A stretch of 64,000 nucleotides of DNA from Enterococcus florum (GCF_004309355.1 NZ_BJCC01000006.1:62001-126000), one strand, 5' to 3'; counted from the first letter of the stretch, positions 46,869 through 57,218 are shown. Notes: a model not told the origin generated them from the sequence alone. Translations and numbers: made by a program.

Positions 46869-48284
46869 TTGCAGAAAAAAACAGTATCAATACCAGTTTT
46901 GCTGATTGTCGTTGTTTGTACGATTATCGTGACTGCAACGATCGTACATTTTGTTGAAGAAAATCAAATTCTTCATACCGATTCTGTAGTGAAAGTAACC
47001 AGATCTGACCTTGACGATGTGCAGGATCTTTATGATTTGATCACCACCAATTATGTAGAAAAGGTGGATAAAAAGGCCCTGATTAGAGGCGCATTGACTG
47101 GAATGACCGAGGCGTTAGGAGATCGACGCTCAAAATTTCTTTCCAAAGAGGAAATGGAAAAATTGAGGGAGGACGTTTCCAGCAGCTTTGAAGGCATTGG
47201 TGCCAACCTTCAGTTAAGGAATCGCTTGCCGTATGTTGAAAAAGAACCTATTAAGAATTCACCTGCGGATAAGGCAGGATTGAAAATGGGCGATGTGCTG
47301 CGAGAGGTGAATGATACATCTACTGCTCAGAGATCTTTGGACGAGATCGCCCAGATGATTCGAGGGAAAAAGGGAACCGAAGTGAAATTGCTTATTGATC
47401 GAGAAGACGAACAATTCACAGTGACGATTCAGCGAGATGTGATTGCAAACGATACCGTCACTGGTACTATCGATCCCAGTCAGCCCAACGTGGGTTCGAT
47501 TCAAGTGAGTCACTTCCGGGAGACCACTGGATTAGAATTTCGAAACATCATCGAGAAGCTGAGAGAACAAGGTGCTATCTCCTTTATCGTAGATCTTCGT
47601 CAAAACTCAGGGGGCCTTTTTTCGGAAGCAGAACGAGTAGCCAGTTATTTTTTAAAAGATGGCGATACCATCGTTCAATTTGAAAATGATAAGAAAACGA
47701 TTGAAAAGCATGTGTCAGCGAAAAAGGTTGACGAAGGCTTTAAAATAAAGGAACCGAGCGTTTTTTTAGTCGATCCTGAAACAGCTTCATCCGCTGAATT
47801 AGTCGCGGCTGCCGTGAAAAGCAAGGATATTCCGGTTGTGGGCATCACTACCTTTGGGAAGGCTTCCGTTCAAAACGTAAAAAAAATCGGTAAAAGCGGA
47901 TATATTCAATTGACTGTTTTGCGTTGGTTGACGCCAGAGGGAGAGTCGATCAGCCGCAAAGGAGTGTCTCCGACGATTGAAGCCAATGTCCCTGAATATG
48001 CCAAATTACCACCGATTCCTGCCAATGCAGATTGGCGCATTGGTGACAGCAATGAAGAAATAAGCAATTTGAATCGCATGCTGCAGGCCTTAGGACATCA
48101 AACAGAAGGTGAAACGTATAGTCAGCAAACCAGCAATGCACTAAAAGTGATCCAAACTGAAAATAACTTAGAGCCGACAGGATTAGTTGATGCAACCACA
48201 GTGCAAAGGATTCAAGAAGAATTATTCAAACTCGTAAAAGCTGATGATACAGCTTATAAACAAGCGCTTGAAGCATTGAAGTAG
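46869..48284 (+). CDS. C-terminal processing peptidase (S41 family, CtpA/CtpB-like)
   Basis: About 471 residues. N-terminal membrane helix (about 6-28), PDZ domain (about 110-190, with SFEGIGANLQ and SPADKAGLKMGDVL), S41 protease core with catalytic Ser in PETASSAELVAAAVKSKDIP and Lys in TFGKASVQ, and a C-terminal peptidoglycan-binding-like helix bundle (LNRMLQALGHQTEGETYSQQ). It cleaves exported proteins. TTG at 46869 is preferred: AAAGGATGG precedes it, and the ATG at 46839 lies in the probable -10. Confidence 0.88.
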   Translation: MQKKTVSIPVLLIVVVCTIIVTATIVHFVEENQILHTDSVVKVTRSDLDDVQDLYDLITTNYVEKVDKKALIRGALTGMTEALGDRRSKFLSKEEMEKLREDVSSSFEGIGANLQLRNRLPYVEKEPIKNSPADKAGLKMGDVLREVNDTSTAQRSLDEIAQMIRGKKGTEVKLLIDREDEQFTVTIQRDVIANDTVTGTIDPSQPNVGSIQVSHFRETTGLEFRNIIEKLREQGAISFIVDLRQNSGGLFSEAERVASYFLKDGDTIVQFENDKKTIEKHVSAKKVDEGFKIKEPSVFLVDPETASSAELVAAAVKSKDIPVVGITTFGKASVQNVKKIGKSGYIQLTVLRWLTPEGESISRKGVSPTIEANVPEYAKLPPIPANADWRIGDSNEEISNLNRMLQALGHQTEGETYSQQTSNALKVIQTENNLEPTGLVDATTVQRIQEELFKLVKADDTAYKQALEALK

Positions 48285-48331
48285 TCAAAGAGGAAGGCTT
48301 TCTTTTATAATGAACGTGAGGGGGCGCTTGA

Positions 48332-48880
48332 ATGAAGGTTCACTTAACAACTGATCACTTGTGGCTTGGGTTAAAGTATTTTTTGATTGCGCTCTTTTTC
48401 GGTGTGTTGATTCGCGGGTTCATTTTGATTCCGGTTCCTGTCACCGGCGATTCGATGGCTCAGAATTTGAATCAAGGAGACATGATCGTCATGGAGAAAT
48501 ACAGTCGGATCAAGCGCTTTGATGTGATTGTTTTTCGTAAAGATGACGGTACTACCTATATCAAACGCGTGATTGGATTGCCAGGAGATACAATCGTATA
48601 CGAACAAGATCAATTATTCATTAATGATGAAAAAGTTCCTGAGGGGTTTCTGACTAACAATCGAGATCATGACCACGAAGTCACACCTTACACGACCAAT
48701 TTTCATTTAGCCGATCTGATCGGTACACCAGAGCTTCCAGAAAATGAGTATTTTGTCATGGGCGACAATCGCCGTATCTCAAAAGACAGCCGTTCATTTG
48801 GTACCGTAGATAGTGATGAGGTGTTAGGCAAAGCTCGTTTGGTTTATTATCCGTTGCGTCATCTCAAATTTATTCATTAG
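48332..48880 (+). CDS. lepB: Signal peptidase I
   Basis: 182 residues. An N-terminal membrane helix (about 12-32), then the catalytic Ser in TGDSMAQNL and general-base Lys in TYIKRVIGLPGD, and box E GDNRRISKDSR. It removes signal peptides from secreted proteins. GAGGGGGCGC precedes the ATG. It lies 47 bases after the processing protease gene with no terminator between, so co-transcription is likely. Confidence 0.95.
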   Translation: MKVHLTTDHLWLGLKYFLIALFFGVLIRGFILIPVPVTGDSMAQNLNQGDMIVMEKYSRIKRFDVIVFRKDDGTTYIKRVIGLPGDTIVYEQDQLFINDEKVPEGFLTNNRDHDHEVTPYTTNFHLADLIGTPELPENEYFVMGDNRRISKDSRSFGTVDSDEVLGKARLVYYPLRHLKFIH

Positions 48881-48881
48881 A

Positions 48882-48916
48882 TCCGCTTTTCTCAAAACGA
48901 GAGGGCGGTTTTTCAT
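48882..48916 (+). terminator. Probable intrinsic terminator after lepB
   Basis: CCGCTTTTCTC pairing imperfectly with GAGAGGGCGG across an AAAAC loop, then five T. Confidence 0.7.
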
Positions 48917-48964
48917 TTTGCAGAAACTTATTTTCTGGTTTTTGTTTTCGATAAATCACTGCTG

Positions 48965-48973
48965 TGGTATGAT
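48965..48973 (+). promoter_or_regulatory. Extended -10 promoter of rbgA
   Basis: TGGTATGAT (TGnTATGAT) about 53 bases before the rbgA ATG. Confidence 0.5.
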
Positions 48974-49025
48974 GAGTAACGGACCTTACAAGAAAAGAAT
49001 CGATTGTTGAGGAGGAATTACATAT

Positions 49026-49874
49026 ATGACGATTCAATGGTTTCCAGGACACATGGCCAAAGCCAAGCGAGAGGTCTCGGAAAAATTAAAATTTGTCGAT
49101 ATCGTTTTTGAGTTGGTGGATGCACGATTGCCGTTTTCTTCTCGCAATCCGATGCTTGATCAAATCATTCAACAAAAACCGCGACTGATCCTGCTGAACA
49201 AGGCTGATTTGGCTGACCCAGCTCAAACGACAAAATGGATAGATTACTTTACATCACAGGACAATCAAGTGCTGGCTTTAACAGCTAAAAATGATAAAAG
49301 TGTAAAACAGATCGTACCTGCCGCAAAGAAGGTTTTGTCTGACAAACTAGACCGTGAAAAGGCCCGTGGAATCAAACCAAGAGCCATTCGGGCGATGGTA
49401 CTTGGCATCCCAAATGTAGGGAAATCGACTTTGCTTAATCATTTAGCGGGAAAAAAAATCGCAACGACCGGCAACAAACCGGGAGTTACCAAAGGCCAGC
49501 AATGGATTCGCTTTGGTAATCAGCTGGAGCTGTTGGATACACCAGGCATTTTATGGCCTAAATTTGAAGATCCTGACATTGGCCAAAAACTGGCACTGAG
49601 TGGCGCTATCAAAGATGATTTGCTGCACTTAGATGATTTGGCATTGGCGGAATTAGAATTTTTGCGTCGTTTTTATCCTGATCAGCTGAAGGAACGCTAT
49701 GGACTATCAGAAGACGATCTGTTTCAAGAATTACCTGACTTGTTAATCGAAATCGCTCGAAAGCGCGGGTTTAAGGATGATTACGATCGCGCCAGTGAAA
49801 TGCTGATCAATGAACTACGTTCTGGAAAGCTGGGACGTTATACATTGGATCGTTTTGAGGAGTTGGCAAAATAG
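49026..49874 (+). CDS. rbgA: Ribosome biogenesis GTPase RbgA (YlqF)
   Basis: 282 residues. A circularly permuted GTPase: G4 LNKADL near 57 comes first, then G1 GIPNVGKSTLLN near 127 and G3 DTPGI near 173. An N-terminal IQWFPGHMAKAKRE motif is diagnostic. It is needed for maturation of the 50S subunit. GAGGAGGAATTACATAT precedes the ATG. The stop TAG overlaps the rnhB GTG by one base. Confidence 0.96.
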   Translation: MTIQWFPGHMAKAKREVSEKLKFVDIVFELVDARLPFSSRNPMLDQIIQQKPRLILLNKADLADPAQTTKWIDYFTSQDNQVLALTAKNDKSVKQIVPAAKKVLSDKLDREKARGIKPRAIRAMVLGIPNVGKSTLLNHLAGKKIATTGNKPGVTKGQQWIRFGNQLELLDTPGILWPKFEDPDIGQKLALSGAIKDDLLHLDDLALAELEFLRRFYPDQLKERYGLSEDDLFQELPDLLIEIARKRGFKDDYDRASEMLINELRSGKLGRYTLDRFEELAK

Positions 49875-50647
49875 TGGAAAAGGTTCCAATCACACAAATA
49901 AAAGCGTTGTTGAAGAAGATAGATCAAACTGACGATTCCCGTTTAACAGCGTTGAGAGCTGACACACGAAAAGGCGTTCAACAGGCCATTTTACAATGGG
50001 AAAGACAGCAGAAAAAGCAATTAGAATTAGTTGAAAAATATCAGGAGATGTCTTTATTCGAACAAGAAAAGTCTGCCTTGGGCTTTCAAATGATCGCTGG
50101 TATCGATGAAGTAGGAAGAGGGCCTTTGGCTGGCCCTGTTGTCGCTGCATCTGTTATTTTAAAACCGGGTCATCAGATTCTTGGATTGAATGATTCAAAA
50201 CAGCTTTCGGCTCACACTCGAGAGGATTTGGTAAAGCAGATACAAAAGAATGCTTTAGCGATCGGGATTGGGGAAGCAAGCGCAGTAGAAATCGATCAGT
50301 TGAACATCTATCAAGCTACTAAAGTTGCGATGCAGCGGGCAATCGATCAGATGTCGATTCAACCAGACTGCCTGTTGATCGACGCCATGGAATTGCCGAA
50401 TGGTCTTCCACAAGAAAAAATCATCAAAGGGGATGCCCGCTCGGTTTCTATTGCCGCTGCTAGTATCATTGCCAAAGTTCACCGCGACAAATGGATGGCT
50501 GAATATGGGCAGCAATATCCTGAATATGGCTTTGAAAAAAATGCGGGATATGGCACGCAGCAGCATTTAGCTGCGATCGAACAGCAAGGAATCTTGCCTA
50601 TTCATCGAAAAACGTTCGCACCAATCAAAGAAAAAATAAAGAATTAA
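49874..50647 (+). CDS. rnhB: Ribonuclease HII
   Basis: 257 residues. Core motif IAGIDEVGRGPLAGPVVAA-like (Asp and Glu catalytic), LNDSKQLSAHTR, and LIDAMELP with another catalytic Asp. The longer N-terminal extension (about 1-70) is typical of Gram-positive RNase HII. It removes ribonucleotides from DNA. It starts with GTG in the rbgA stop codon. Confidence 0.95.
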   Translation: MEKVPITQIKALLKKIDQTDDSRLTALRADTRKGVQQAILQWERQQKKQLELVEKYQEMSLFEQEKSALGFQMIAGIDEVGRGPLAGPVVAASVILKPGHQILGLNDSKQLSAHTREDLVKQIQKNALAIGIGEASAVEIDQLNIYQATKVAMQRAIDQMSIQPDCLLIDAMELPNGLPQEKIIKGDARSVSIAAASIIAKVHRDKWMAEYGQQYPEYGFEKNAGYGTQQHLAAIEQQGILPIHRKTFAPIKEKIKN

Positions 50648-50705
50648 AATTAAATCTGTCTATTTCGACTATGTTTAAGTAAAGAGCCGGAATGGAGAGA
50701 TTTTT

Positions 50706-51563
50706 TTGGATAAGACAAATTTTATTTTAAGACTAAGTTTAGTAAAGGGAATTGGTATTGCAACCAAAGTCAAAATTTATCGCTTTGTAAAAAAGCACGA
50801 TTATTGGGACCTTACATTGACCGAAGCAAAAAATTTCGCAAAGGGAAAACAAATTTATGACTGGGAATTCTGGAATGAGGAAAATCTAGAGAGAATCAAA
50901 CAACAGCATCACTACCTGACGATCGAAAGTGATCGTTACCCGGAGGAGTTGAAACAATTACCTGTTCCGCCGTTGGTATTGTATTACAAAGGCAATTTGT
51001 CTTTGCTTGAAGAAAAAAGTTTAGCGATCGTAGGTGCTCGTGCAGCCAGTGATTACGGATTTCAGCTGATCAAACAGTTTATGCCTAGCCTGATCAAGCA
51101 CCGATTTGTGATTGTTAGTGGCTTAGCAAAAGGAATTGACAGTTATGCTCATCAGTTTGCCATTTCCAGTAGCGGGAAGACCATTGGAGTGATTGGTACA
51201 GGCTTGGATATATGTTATCCACGGGAAAGCGCCAACCTTCAAATCGAGATGGCAAAAAATCATTTGTTGCTAAGCGAATACATCAATGGAACACCGCCGT
51301 CAAGATTTCATTTCCCGATGCGCAATCGTATCATCGCTGGGTTGGGACAAGGAGTATTGGTGATCGAGGCCAAGCAAAAAAGCGGATCGCTGATCACGGC
51401 GCAACAGGCGCTTGATTATGGCAAAGAAGTTTTTGCGGTGCCAGGGGATGTCTTAAATGGCCGTTCGAGCGGCTGCCATCAGCTGATCCAAGATGGTGCG
51501 TTATGCGTAGAAAAAGTCCAAGATATCTTTGATTCTTTCCATTTATTAAAAAAAATTCGCTAG
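50706..51563 (+). CDS. dprA: DNA processing protein DprA
   Basis: 285 residues. A SAM-like N-terminus (about 1-65) and the Rossmann core with LAIVGARAASDYG, VSGLAKGIDSYAH and GTGLDICYPRESANL. DprA loads RecA on incoming single strands during transformation. The start is TTG following ATGGAGAGA. It lies 58 bases after rnhB, probably in the same unit, and before topA as in many Firmicutes. Confidence 0.94.
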   Translation: MDKTNFILRLSLVKGIGIATKVKIYRFVKKHDYWDLTLTEAKNFAKGKQIYDWEFWNEENLERIKQQHHYLTIESDRYPEELKQLPVPPLVLYYKGNLSLLEEKSLAIVGARAASDYGFQLIKQFMPSLIKHRFVIVSGLAKGIDSYAHQFAISSSGKTIGVIGTGLDICYPRESANLQIEMAKNHLLLSEYINGTPPSRFHFPMRNRIIAGLGQGVLVIEAKQKSGSLITAQQALDYGKEVFAVPGDVLNGRSSGCHQLIQDGALCVEKVQDIFDSFHLLKKIR

Positions 51564-51570
51564 CGATGAC

Positions 51571-51599
51571 TTGACAAACGAAATGTGAATCGCTATGAT
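51571..51599 (+). promoter_or_regulatory. topA promoter
   Basis: TTGACA at 51571-51576 and TATGAT at 51594-51599 with a 17-base spacer, just after the dprA stop and about 63 bases before the topA TTG. Confidence 0.75.
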
Positions 51600-51661
51600 A
51601 GGCTACGATTTGTCAGTAAATTTGAGTATATAATAGAAGAAAAAATGAGGGGGCAAAACGC

Positions 51662-53740
51662 TTGGCCTATAAAAATCTAGTTATTGTGGAATCGCCAGCA
51701 AAAGCAAAAACAATTGAAAAATATCTTGGTAGAAATTACAAGGTCGTTGCGAGTGTTGGTCATGTTCGGGACTTGCCGAAAAGCAAGATGGGAATCGATG
51801 TTGAAAATAATTATGAACCACATTATATTTCCATTCGCGGCAAAGGCGATGTGATCAAAGGATTAAAACAAGCGGCAAAAAAAGCACAAAAAGTTTATCT
51901 AGCAAGTGACCCGGATAGAGAAGGGGAAGCAATTGCTTGGCACTTAGCTTTTCTCTTAGGCTTGAATCTTGAGGATAAAAATCGCGTTGTTTTCAACGAA
52001 ATCACAAAAGATGCTGTTAAAGCTGCCTTTAAAGAACCTCGAAGTATCGATCTTTCTTTGGTCGATGCGCAACAAGCACGAAGAGCGTTGGATCGGTTAG
52101 TCGGGTATTCAATCTCTCCGATTCTTTGGCGCAAAGTCAAAAAAGGCCTAAGTGCTGGTCGTGTTCAATCGATCGCATTGAAGCTGATTATCGATCGTGA
52201 ACAAGAAATTCGCGGGTTTGTTCCGGAAGAGTATTGGAGTATCGACGGCAATTTCAAAAAAGAGAAGAAAAAGTTCAAAGCCAACTTTTGGGGGATTGAC
52301 GGAAAGAAGAAAAAGCTGGGAAATGCTGAAGCCGTCAAGGAAGTGACCCAACGAATAGATGGTAAAGATTACGAAGTCAAGAAGGTGGAAAAGAAGGAAC
52401 GCAAACGGAATCCTGCTCAACCCTTCACGACAAGCAATATGCAGCAGGAAGCAGCTCGTAAATTGAATTTCCGAACTCGAAAGACGATGATGGTCGCACA
52501 GCAGCTTTATGAAGGAATCGCTTTAGGAAAACAGGGAACAGTCGGTTTGATCACGTATATGCGTACGGACTCCACTCGAATTTCTGATACTGCAAAAGGC
52601 GAAGCGGCAGAATATATCGAAAACACTTACGGCAAAGAATACTCGCAACATCATACACGAAAAGCTAAAAATTCTAAAGGGGCGCAAGACGCCCACGAAG
52701 CGATTCGTCCAACGAGTGTGCACCGTACACCGGATGAGATGAAAAAATATTTAGACAAAGACCAATTGAAATTATATACTTTGATCTGGTCTCGATTTGT
52801 AGCAAGTCAAATGACGCCAGCGATCCTGGACACAATGAAAGTAACCTTGAACCAAAATGGTGTGATCTTTATCGCCAACGGGTCTAAAGTGAAGTTTAAA
52901 GGGTTTATGCAGGTTTATGTCGAGGGTCGTGATGATGGCAAGGAAGATAAAGAAAATATTTTGCCCGAATTGGTCGAAGGCGATGTCGTTCAATCGATCA
53001 GCATCGAACCAAAACAGCACTTTACGCAGCCTCCTGCACGTTTCAGTGAAGCCACACTGATCAAGACGTTAGAAGAAAACGGTGTGGGTCGTCCATCCAC
53101 GTATGCACCAACATTGGATACGATTCAACGACGCTACTATGTTAAACTAACACAACGCCGTTTTGAGCCGACTGAATTAGGCGAAATCGTTAATTCCCTT
53201 ATCGTAGAGTTTTTCCCGCAAATCGTGGACGTCAACTTTACAGCAGAGATGGAAAATGATTTGGATAAAGTCGAGGAGGGCAAGGAAGAATGGATCAAGG
53301 TTGTCGACCGTTTTTATCGACCTTTTGAAAAAGAGCTGGAAAAAGCGGAAGAAAACATTGAAAAGGTTCAGATCAAGGATGAACCAGCTGGCTTTGACTG
53401 CGATGTCTGCGGCCATCCAATGGTCATTAAATTAGGTCGGTATGGAAAATTCTATGCCTGCAGCAACTTCCCTGATTGCCGAAATACGAAACCGATCATT
53501 AAAGAGATCGGGGTTGAATGTCCTGTCTGTCATAAGGGACAAGTTGTTGAACGCAAGTCCAAGAAAAATCGACTTTTCTATGGTTGTTCTCGTTATCCGG
53601 ATTGCGACTTCACCTCATGGGACAAACCAATAGGGAGAAGCTGTCCAAAATGTGATGGGTATCTTGTTGAGAAGAAAGTCAAGGGCGGCAAGCAAGTTGT
53701 TTGTATTAATGGCGACTACGAAGAAGCTGTACAAAAATAG
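51662..53740 (+). CDS. topA: DNA topoisomerase I TopA
   Basis: 692 residues. TOPRIM domain [15 protein letters not shown] and [13 protein letters not shown], the nucleophile Tyr in TYMRTDSTR, and a C-terminal region with zinc-finger modules ([28 protein letters not shown]). The third module is incomplete, ending in a single Cys. It relaxes negative supercoils. The start is TTG after GAGGGGGC. Followed by trmFO. Confidence 0.97.
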   Translation: MAYKNLVIVESPAKAKTIEKYLGRNYKVVASVGHVRDLPKSKMGIDVENNYEPHYISIRGKGDVIKGLKQAAKKAQKVYLASDPDREGEAIAWHLAFLLGLNLEDKNRVVFNEITKDAVKAAFKEPRSIDLSLVDAQQARRALDRLVGYSISPILWRKVKKGLSAGRVQSIALKLIIDREQEIRGFVPEEYWSIDGNFKKEKKKFKANFWGIDGKKKKLGNAEAVKEVTQRIDGKDYEVKKVEKKERKRNPAQPFTTSNMQQEAARKLNFRTRKTMMVAQQLYEGIALGKQGTVGLITYMRTDSTRISDTAKGEAAEYIENTYGKEYSQHHTRKAKNSKGAQDAHEAIRPTSVHRTPDEMKKYLDKDQLKLYTLIWSRFVASQMTPAILDTMKVTLNQNGVIFIANGSKVKFKGFMQVYVEGRDDGKEDKENILPELVEGDVVQSISIEPKQHFTQPPARFSEATLIKTLEENGVGRPSTYAPTLDTIQRRYYVKLTQRRFEPTELGEIVNSLIVEFFPQIVDVNFTAEMENDLDKVEEGKEEWIKVVDRFYRPFEKELEKAEENIEKVQIKDEPAGFDCDVCGHPMVIKLGRYGKFYACSNFPDCRNTKPIIKEIGVECPVCHKGQVVERKSKKNRLFYGCSRYPDCDFTSWDKPIGRSCPKCDGYLVEKKVKGGKQVVCINGDYEEAVQK

Positions 53741-53757
53741 CGTAAGCGAGGAAATGA

Positions 53758-55056
53758 ATGGTTAAAATTGTTAATGTTATCGGGGCAGGCCTTGCTGGAA
53801 GCGAAGCCGCATGGCAGATCGCTGAGGCAGGCGTACCTGTAAAGTTATTTGAAATGCGCCCAGCCAAATCAACACCTGCTCATCATACCGACAAGTTTGC
53901 AGAGCTGGTCTGCTCGAACTCGTTGAGAGGCAATGGTCTGACCAATGCTGTCGGTGTTTTAAAAGAAGAGATGCGACATCTACATTCAATAGTGATTGAT
54001 TCTGCTGACAAGACAGCGGTTCCGGCAGGCGGAGCACTGGCTGTTGATCGTGAAGGCTTTTCTGAATTGATTACTAAACGGATCAAAGAACATCCAATGG
54101 TGACTGTCGTTTCAGAAGAAGTCCATTCCATTCCCGAAGGAATCACTGTGATTGCTACTGGACCTTTAACATCAGAAGCCCTAGCAAAAGAAATCGCCGA
54201 CTTTAATGGGTCGCACGGCTTCTATTTTTACGATGCAGCTGCTCCAATTATTGATGAGGCAACGATTGATCGTGAGAAGGTCTATTTGAAATCCCGTTAC
54301 GACAAGGGTGAAGCGGCTTACCTGAATTGTCCGATGAGCGAAGAAGAGTTCAAAGCCTTTTACGAGGCGTTGATTACTGCTGAAACGGCAGAAATGAAAA
54401 CCTTCGAAAAAGAGAAATTTTTTGAAGGCTGTATGCCGATCGAAGTCATGGCCAAACGTGGTATCAAAACAATGTTATTTGGTCCACTAAAGCCCGTTGG
54501 ACTGGAAGATCCCAAGACTGGAAAGCGGCCCTACGCAGTGATCCAGCTTCGTCAAGATAATGCCGCAGCTTCCATGTATAACATTGTAGGTTTTCAAACT
54601 CATTTAAAATGGGGGGAACAAAAGCGTGTCTTTCGGATGATCCCTGGTCTGGAAAATGCTGAGTTTTTGCGTTACGGTGTGATGCATCGCAACAGCTTTA
54701 TGAACTCTCCTGAGCTGCTGCTCCCTACTTATCAAAGCAGAAAGCGCGAAGATTTGTTCTTTGCAGGTCAAATGACTGGAGTCGAAGGGTACGTAGAGAG
54801 TGCAGGAAGCGGATTGGTTGCTGGCATTAACGCAGCGAAGCTGGCAAAAGGGGAACCATTGATCGAATTTCCTCAAGAAACGGCAATAGGAGCAATGGCC
54901 CATTACATTACGCATGCTGAGGGCAAGCATTTTCAACCTATGAATGCTAATTTTGGGTTATTCCCCAGCTTACCAGAGCGAATCAAGGATAAAAAGCTTC
55001 GCTATGAAATGCTGGCTGACCGAGCTTTAAAAGCCTTAGCCAGCACGACAAGATAA
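53758..55056 (+). CDS. trmFO: tRNA m5U54 methyltransferase TrmFO (folate-dependent)
   Basis: 432 residues. The FAD-binding motif [17 protein letters not shown] is at the N-terminus, then [22 protein letters not shown], and [18 protein letters not shown] near the C-terminus (shown as 18 residues), all diagnostic of the Gid/TrmFO family. It methylates U54 of tRNA with methylene-tetrahydrofolate. It sits between topA and xerC as in Bacillus; GAGGAAATGA precedes the ATG. Confidence 0.97.
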   Translation: MVKIVNVIGAGLAGSEAAWQIAEAGVPVKLFEMRPAKSTPAHHTDKFAELVCSNSLRGNGLTNAVGVLKEEMRHLHSIVIDSADKTAVPAGGALAVDREGFSELITKRIKEHPMVTVVSEEVHSIPEGITVIATGPLTSEALAKEIADFNGSHGFYFYDAAAPIIDEATIDREKVYLKSRYDKGEAAYLNCPMSEEEFKAFYEALITAETAEMKTFEKEKFFEGCMPIEVMAKRGIKTMLFGPLKPVGLEDPKTGKRPYAVIQLRQDNAAASMYNIVGFQTHLKWGEQKRVFRMIPGLENAEFLRYGVMHRNSFMNSPELLLPTYQSRKREDLFFAGQMTGVEGYVESAGSGLVAGINAAKLAKGEPLIEFPQETAIGAMAHYITHAEGKHFQPMNANFGLFPSLPERIKDKKLRYEMLADRALKALASTTR

Positions 55057-55065
55057 CCTTCTATA

Positions 55066-55101
55066 GAGCCTCGTACAAACGTAGTTTGTGCGGGGCTTTT
55101 C
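55066..55101 (+). terminator. Intrinsic terminator after trmFO
   Basis: AGCCTCGTACAAAC-GTA-GTTTGTGCGGGGCT with two G-T pairs, then Ts. Confidence 0.85.
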
Positions 55102-55187
55102 AGTCTGTTTTGTTTCAGACTAAAGTCTCATTTCAGAACGGTGTTGTTTGTATTAAACTGATTGGTAACTGTAAAGGAGGCAAGTGG

Positions 55188-55529
55188 ATGGAAGAAGATT
55201 GGCTGATGCGTCAAATTAAATTAGCAGGTGAAGGGATCGGTATCGTTTTAAAAAAGAAAGTGTCAGTAAATCAATTAAAGGAAATTCAAATCAGCGATGG
55301 AAAAACAATCTCCCGGATCGACCTAATCATGAACCATATGGCATTGTCGCAATATGAGGAAGCGTTTCTTCTGGTGAATGCATTAAAGTATCAGCTCTCT
55401 GTTTACGATTTTGAACAAGTATCTGGATGGTTTATCTCCTTGTTGCTGACTGCTCAGAAAGAGGGAGTCAATACGCTGGATGATGAGACGATCGAGCGCT
55501 ATCGGGAGCTGTTATCCAGTCTGCTCTAG
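55188..55529 (+). CDS. Small helical protein of unknown function
   Basis: 113 residues, no membrane segment, mainly helical, with MEEDWLMRQIKLAGEGIGIV at the start. I recall small Firmicutes families beginning this way (possibly DUF6483), but the assignment is unsure. The ATG at 55188 follows AAAGGAGGCAAGTGG; the longer in-frame version would begin within the trmFO terminator. It lies between trmFO and the xerC operon. Confidence 0.7.
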   Translation: MEEDWLMRQIKLAGEGIGIVLKKKVSVNQLKEIQISDGKTISRIDLIMNHMALSQYEEAFLLVNALKYQLSVYDFEQVSGWFISLLLTAQKEGVNTLDDETIERYRELLSSLL

Positions 55530-55595
55530 CCAAATGGGTGGCTAAGACAAACGCATTCCATGAAAAAAAGACGAACTTCCTAAAGAATTGTAAAC

Positions 55596-55628
55596 AAATT
55601 CGTGAAAAATCAATAAATTCTGACAATT
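55596..55628. promoter_or_regulatory. Two CodY-like boxes before xerC
   Basis: AAATTCGTGAAAAAT (55596-55610) and TAAATTCTGACAATT (55614-55628) each match the CodY consensus AATTTTCWGAAAATT at 11 of 15 positions. They lie upstream of the probable xerC promoter. Confidence 0.45.
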
Positions 55629-55631
55629 CAA

Positions 55632-55660
55632 TTGTATTTGAAATGCAGTTATGCTAAATT
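55632..55660 (+). promoter_or_regulatory. Probable xerC-hslV-hslU-codY promoter
   Basis: TTGTAT at 55632-55637, and TAAATT at 55655-55660 with an extended TGC before it, 17-base spacer. Confidence 0.45.
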
Positions 55661-55686
55661 TGGATTATGTTTGTGAGGTGTAAAAA

Positions 55687-56583
55687 ATGACGAACGAACT
55701 CCTCCTGCAGGATTTCCTGCGATACATCGTTACAGAGCGCGGGTATTCTCTGGGGACAAAGGAAGCTTATCAGCGTGATATCGAGGATTTCTGTGCTTTC
55801 TTAACGAATTCAGGAGAATCGAATTTTTTAGAGATCGATCATTTAGATGTACGCGTTTACTTGGCATTTTTGAATGATCATGCGTACAGCAGAAACACGA
55901 TCAGTCGAAAAATCGCCAGTCTGCGTTCCTTTTTTCAATATATGCTAAAGCAGGAAAAGATTCAGGAGAACCCCTTTTCGTATGTTCACTTAAAAAAGAA
56001 AAATCAACGATTGCCGCGATTCTTTTATGAAAAAGAAATTGAGGCACTTTTTCAAAGTACGGAGGGAGAAAAGCCTCTAGATCAAAGAAACCGAGCGCTT
56101 TTAGAGATTCTGTATGGATCTGGCCTGCGGGTAAGCGAGTGTGCGAATCTGACGATTTCTGAGGTAGATTTTGACAATAGTGTGATGTTGATTCACGGAA
56201 AAGGCAATAAGGATCGCTATGTCCCACTAGGTTCCTATGCTGCAGATGCGTTATTGGAATATTTTTCTGATGGCCGTCAAAAACTGATGAAAAAACATCT
56301 TCCGCACGATTTCGTCTTTGTCAATCATCGGGGCGCACAAATCACACCGACTGGAATTGAATACGTGCTGAATCAGCTGATCAAAAAAAGCAGTCTAACT
56401 ACAGATATTCATCCACATATGCTAAGGCATACATTCGCCACTCATTTATTAAACAATGGAGCTGATTTACGGACTGTTCAAGAATTATTGGGTCACGCGA
56501 ATCTGTCTACCACACAAATTTATACCCATGTGACAAAAGAAAGCTTACAAAAGAATTATCGTTCATTCCACCCTCGCGCTTAA
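55687..56583 (+). CDS. xerC: Site-specific tyrosine recombinase XerC
   Basis: 298 residues. N-terminal core-binding domain (about 1-90) and catalytic domain with SGLRVSECANL (Arg), HGKGNKDR (Lys), HMLRHTFATHLL and IYTHV (Tyr). It is the partner of XerD. Position directly before hslV matches codV of Bacillus. GTGAGGTGTAAAA precedes the ATG. It is 51 bases before hslV, in one unit. Confidence 0.94.
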   Translation: MTNELLLQDFLRYIVTERGYSLGTKEAYQRDIEDFCAFLTNSGESNFLEIDHLDVRVYLAFLNDHAYSRNTISRKIASLRSFFQYMLKQEKIQENPFSYVHLKKKNQRLPRFFYEKEIEALFQSTEGEKPLDQRNRALLEILYGSGLRVSECANLTISEVDFDNSVMLIHGKGNKDRYVPLGSYAADALLEYFSDGRQKLMKKHLPHDFVFVNHRGAQITPTGIEYVLNQLIKKSSLTTDIHPHMLRHTFATHLLNNGADLRTVQELLGHANLSTTQIYTHVTKESLQKNYRSFHPRA

Positions 56584-56634
56584 AACAGGTTGCGATTTTT
56601 GACGGGAATTAGAACGATGAGGAGGAAAATAAAC

Positions 56635-57186
56635 ATGACTGAATCACAATTTCATTCAACAACCATCTGTGCCGTTGAAAAAGACGGCCAATTTGCTATG
56701 GCCGGTGACGGACAGGTGACGATGGGTGAGCAGGTTATTATGAAAGGCACTGCTCGCAAAGTGCGCAGAATCTACAATGGCGAAGTTGTTGTCGGATTTG
56801 CTGGAAGTGTTGCGGATGCTTTTACTTTAGAAGAAAAATTTGAAGGAAAGCTAAATGAATACAATGGAAATTTACAGCGGGCCGCTGTTGAGCTGGCCCA
56901 AGAATGGCGAACACAGCAGGCAATGAAAAATTTAGAAGCTTTGTTGATTGTCATGAACAAAGAAGAAATGCTGCTGGTCTCAGGAAACGGAGAAGTGATT
57001 GCTCCTGATGACGGCATTCTGGCGATCGGGTCTGGTGGAAACTATGCGTTAGCCGCAGCACGAGCATTGAAGAAGCATAACCCTGCTATGACAGCGAAGG
57101 AAATTGCCGAAAGTGCCTTACAAATCGCGGCAGATATTTGTGTATTCACCAACCACAATATCATTGTCGAAGAGATGCATGCATAG
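56635..57186 (+). CDS. hslV: ATP-dependent protease subunit HslV (ClpQ)
   Basis: 183 residues. After a short N-terminal stretch MTESQFHS comes [10 protein letters not shown], where the catalytic Thr would be exposed by removal of the leader. [20 protein letters not shown] and [14 protein letters not shown] are typical. It is the proteolytic chamber of the HslUV complex. The ATG at 56635 follows GAGGAGGAAAATAAAC; the ATG at 56590 is unsupported. Confidence 0.96.
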   Translation: MTESQFHSTTICAVEKDGQFAMAGDGQVTMGEQVIMKGTARKVRRIYNGEVVVGFAGSVADAFTLEEKFEGKLNEYNGNLQRAAVELAQEWRTQQAMKNLEALLIVMNKEEMLLVSGNGEVIAPDDGILAIGSGGNYALAAARALKKHNPAMTAKEIAESALQIAADICVFTNHNIIVEEMHA

Positions 57187-57218
57187 AATCAACAAGCTAT
57201 TGTAAAAGGAGAATCGCT

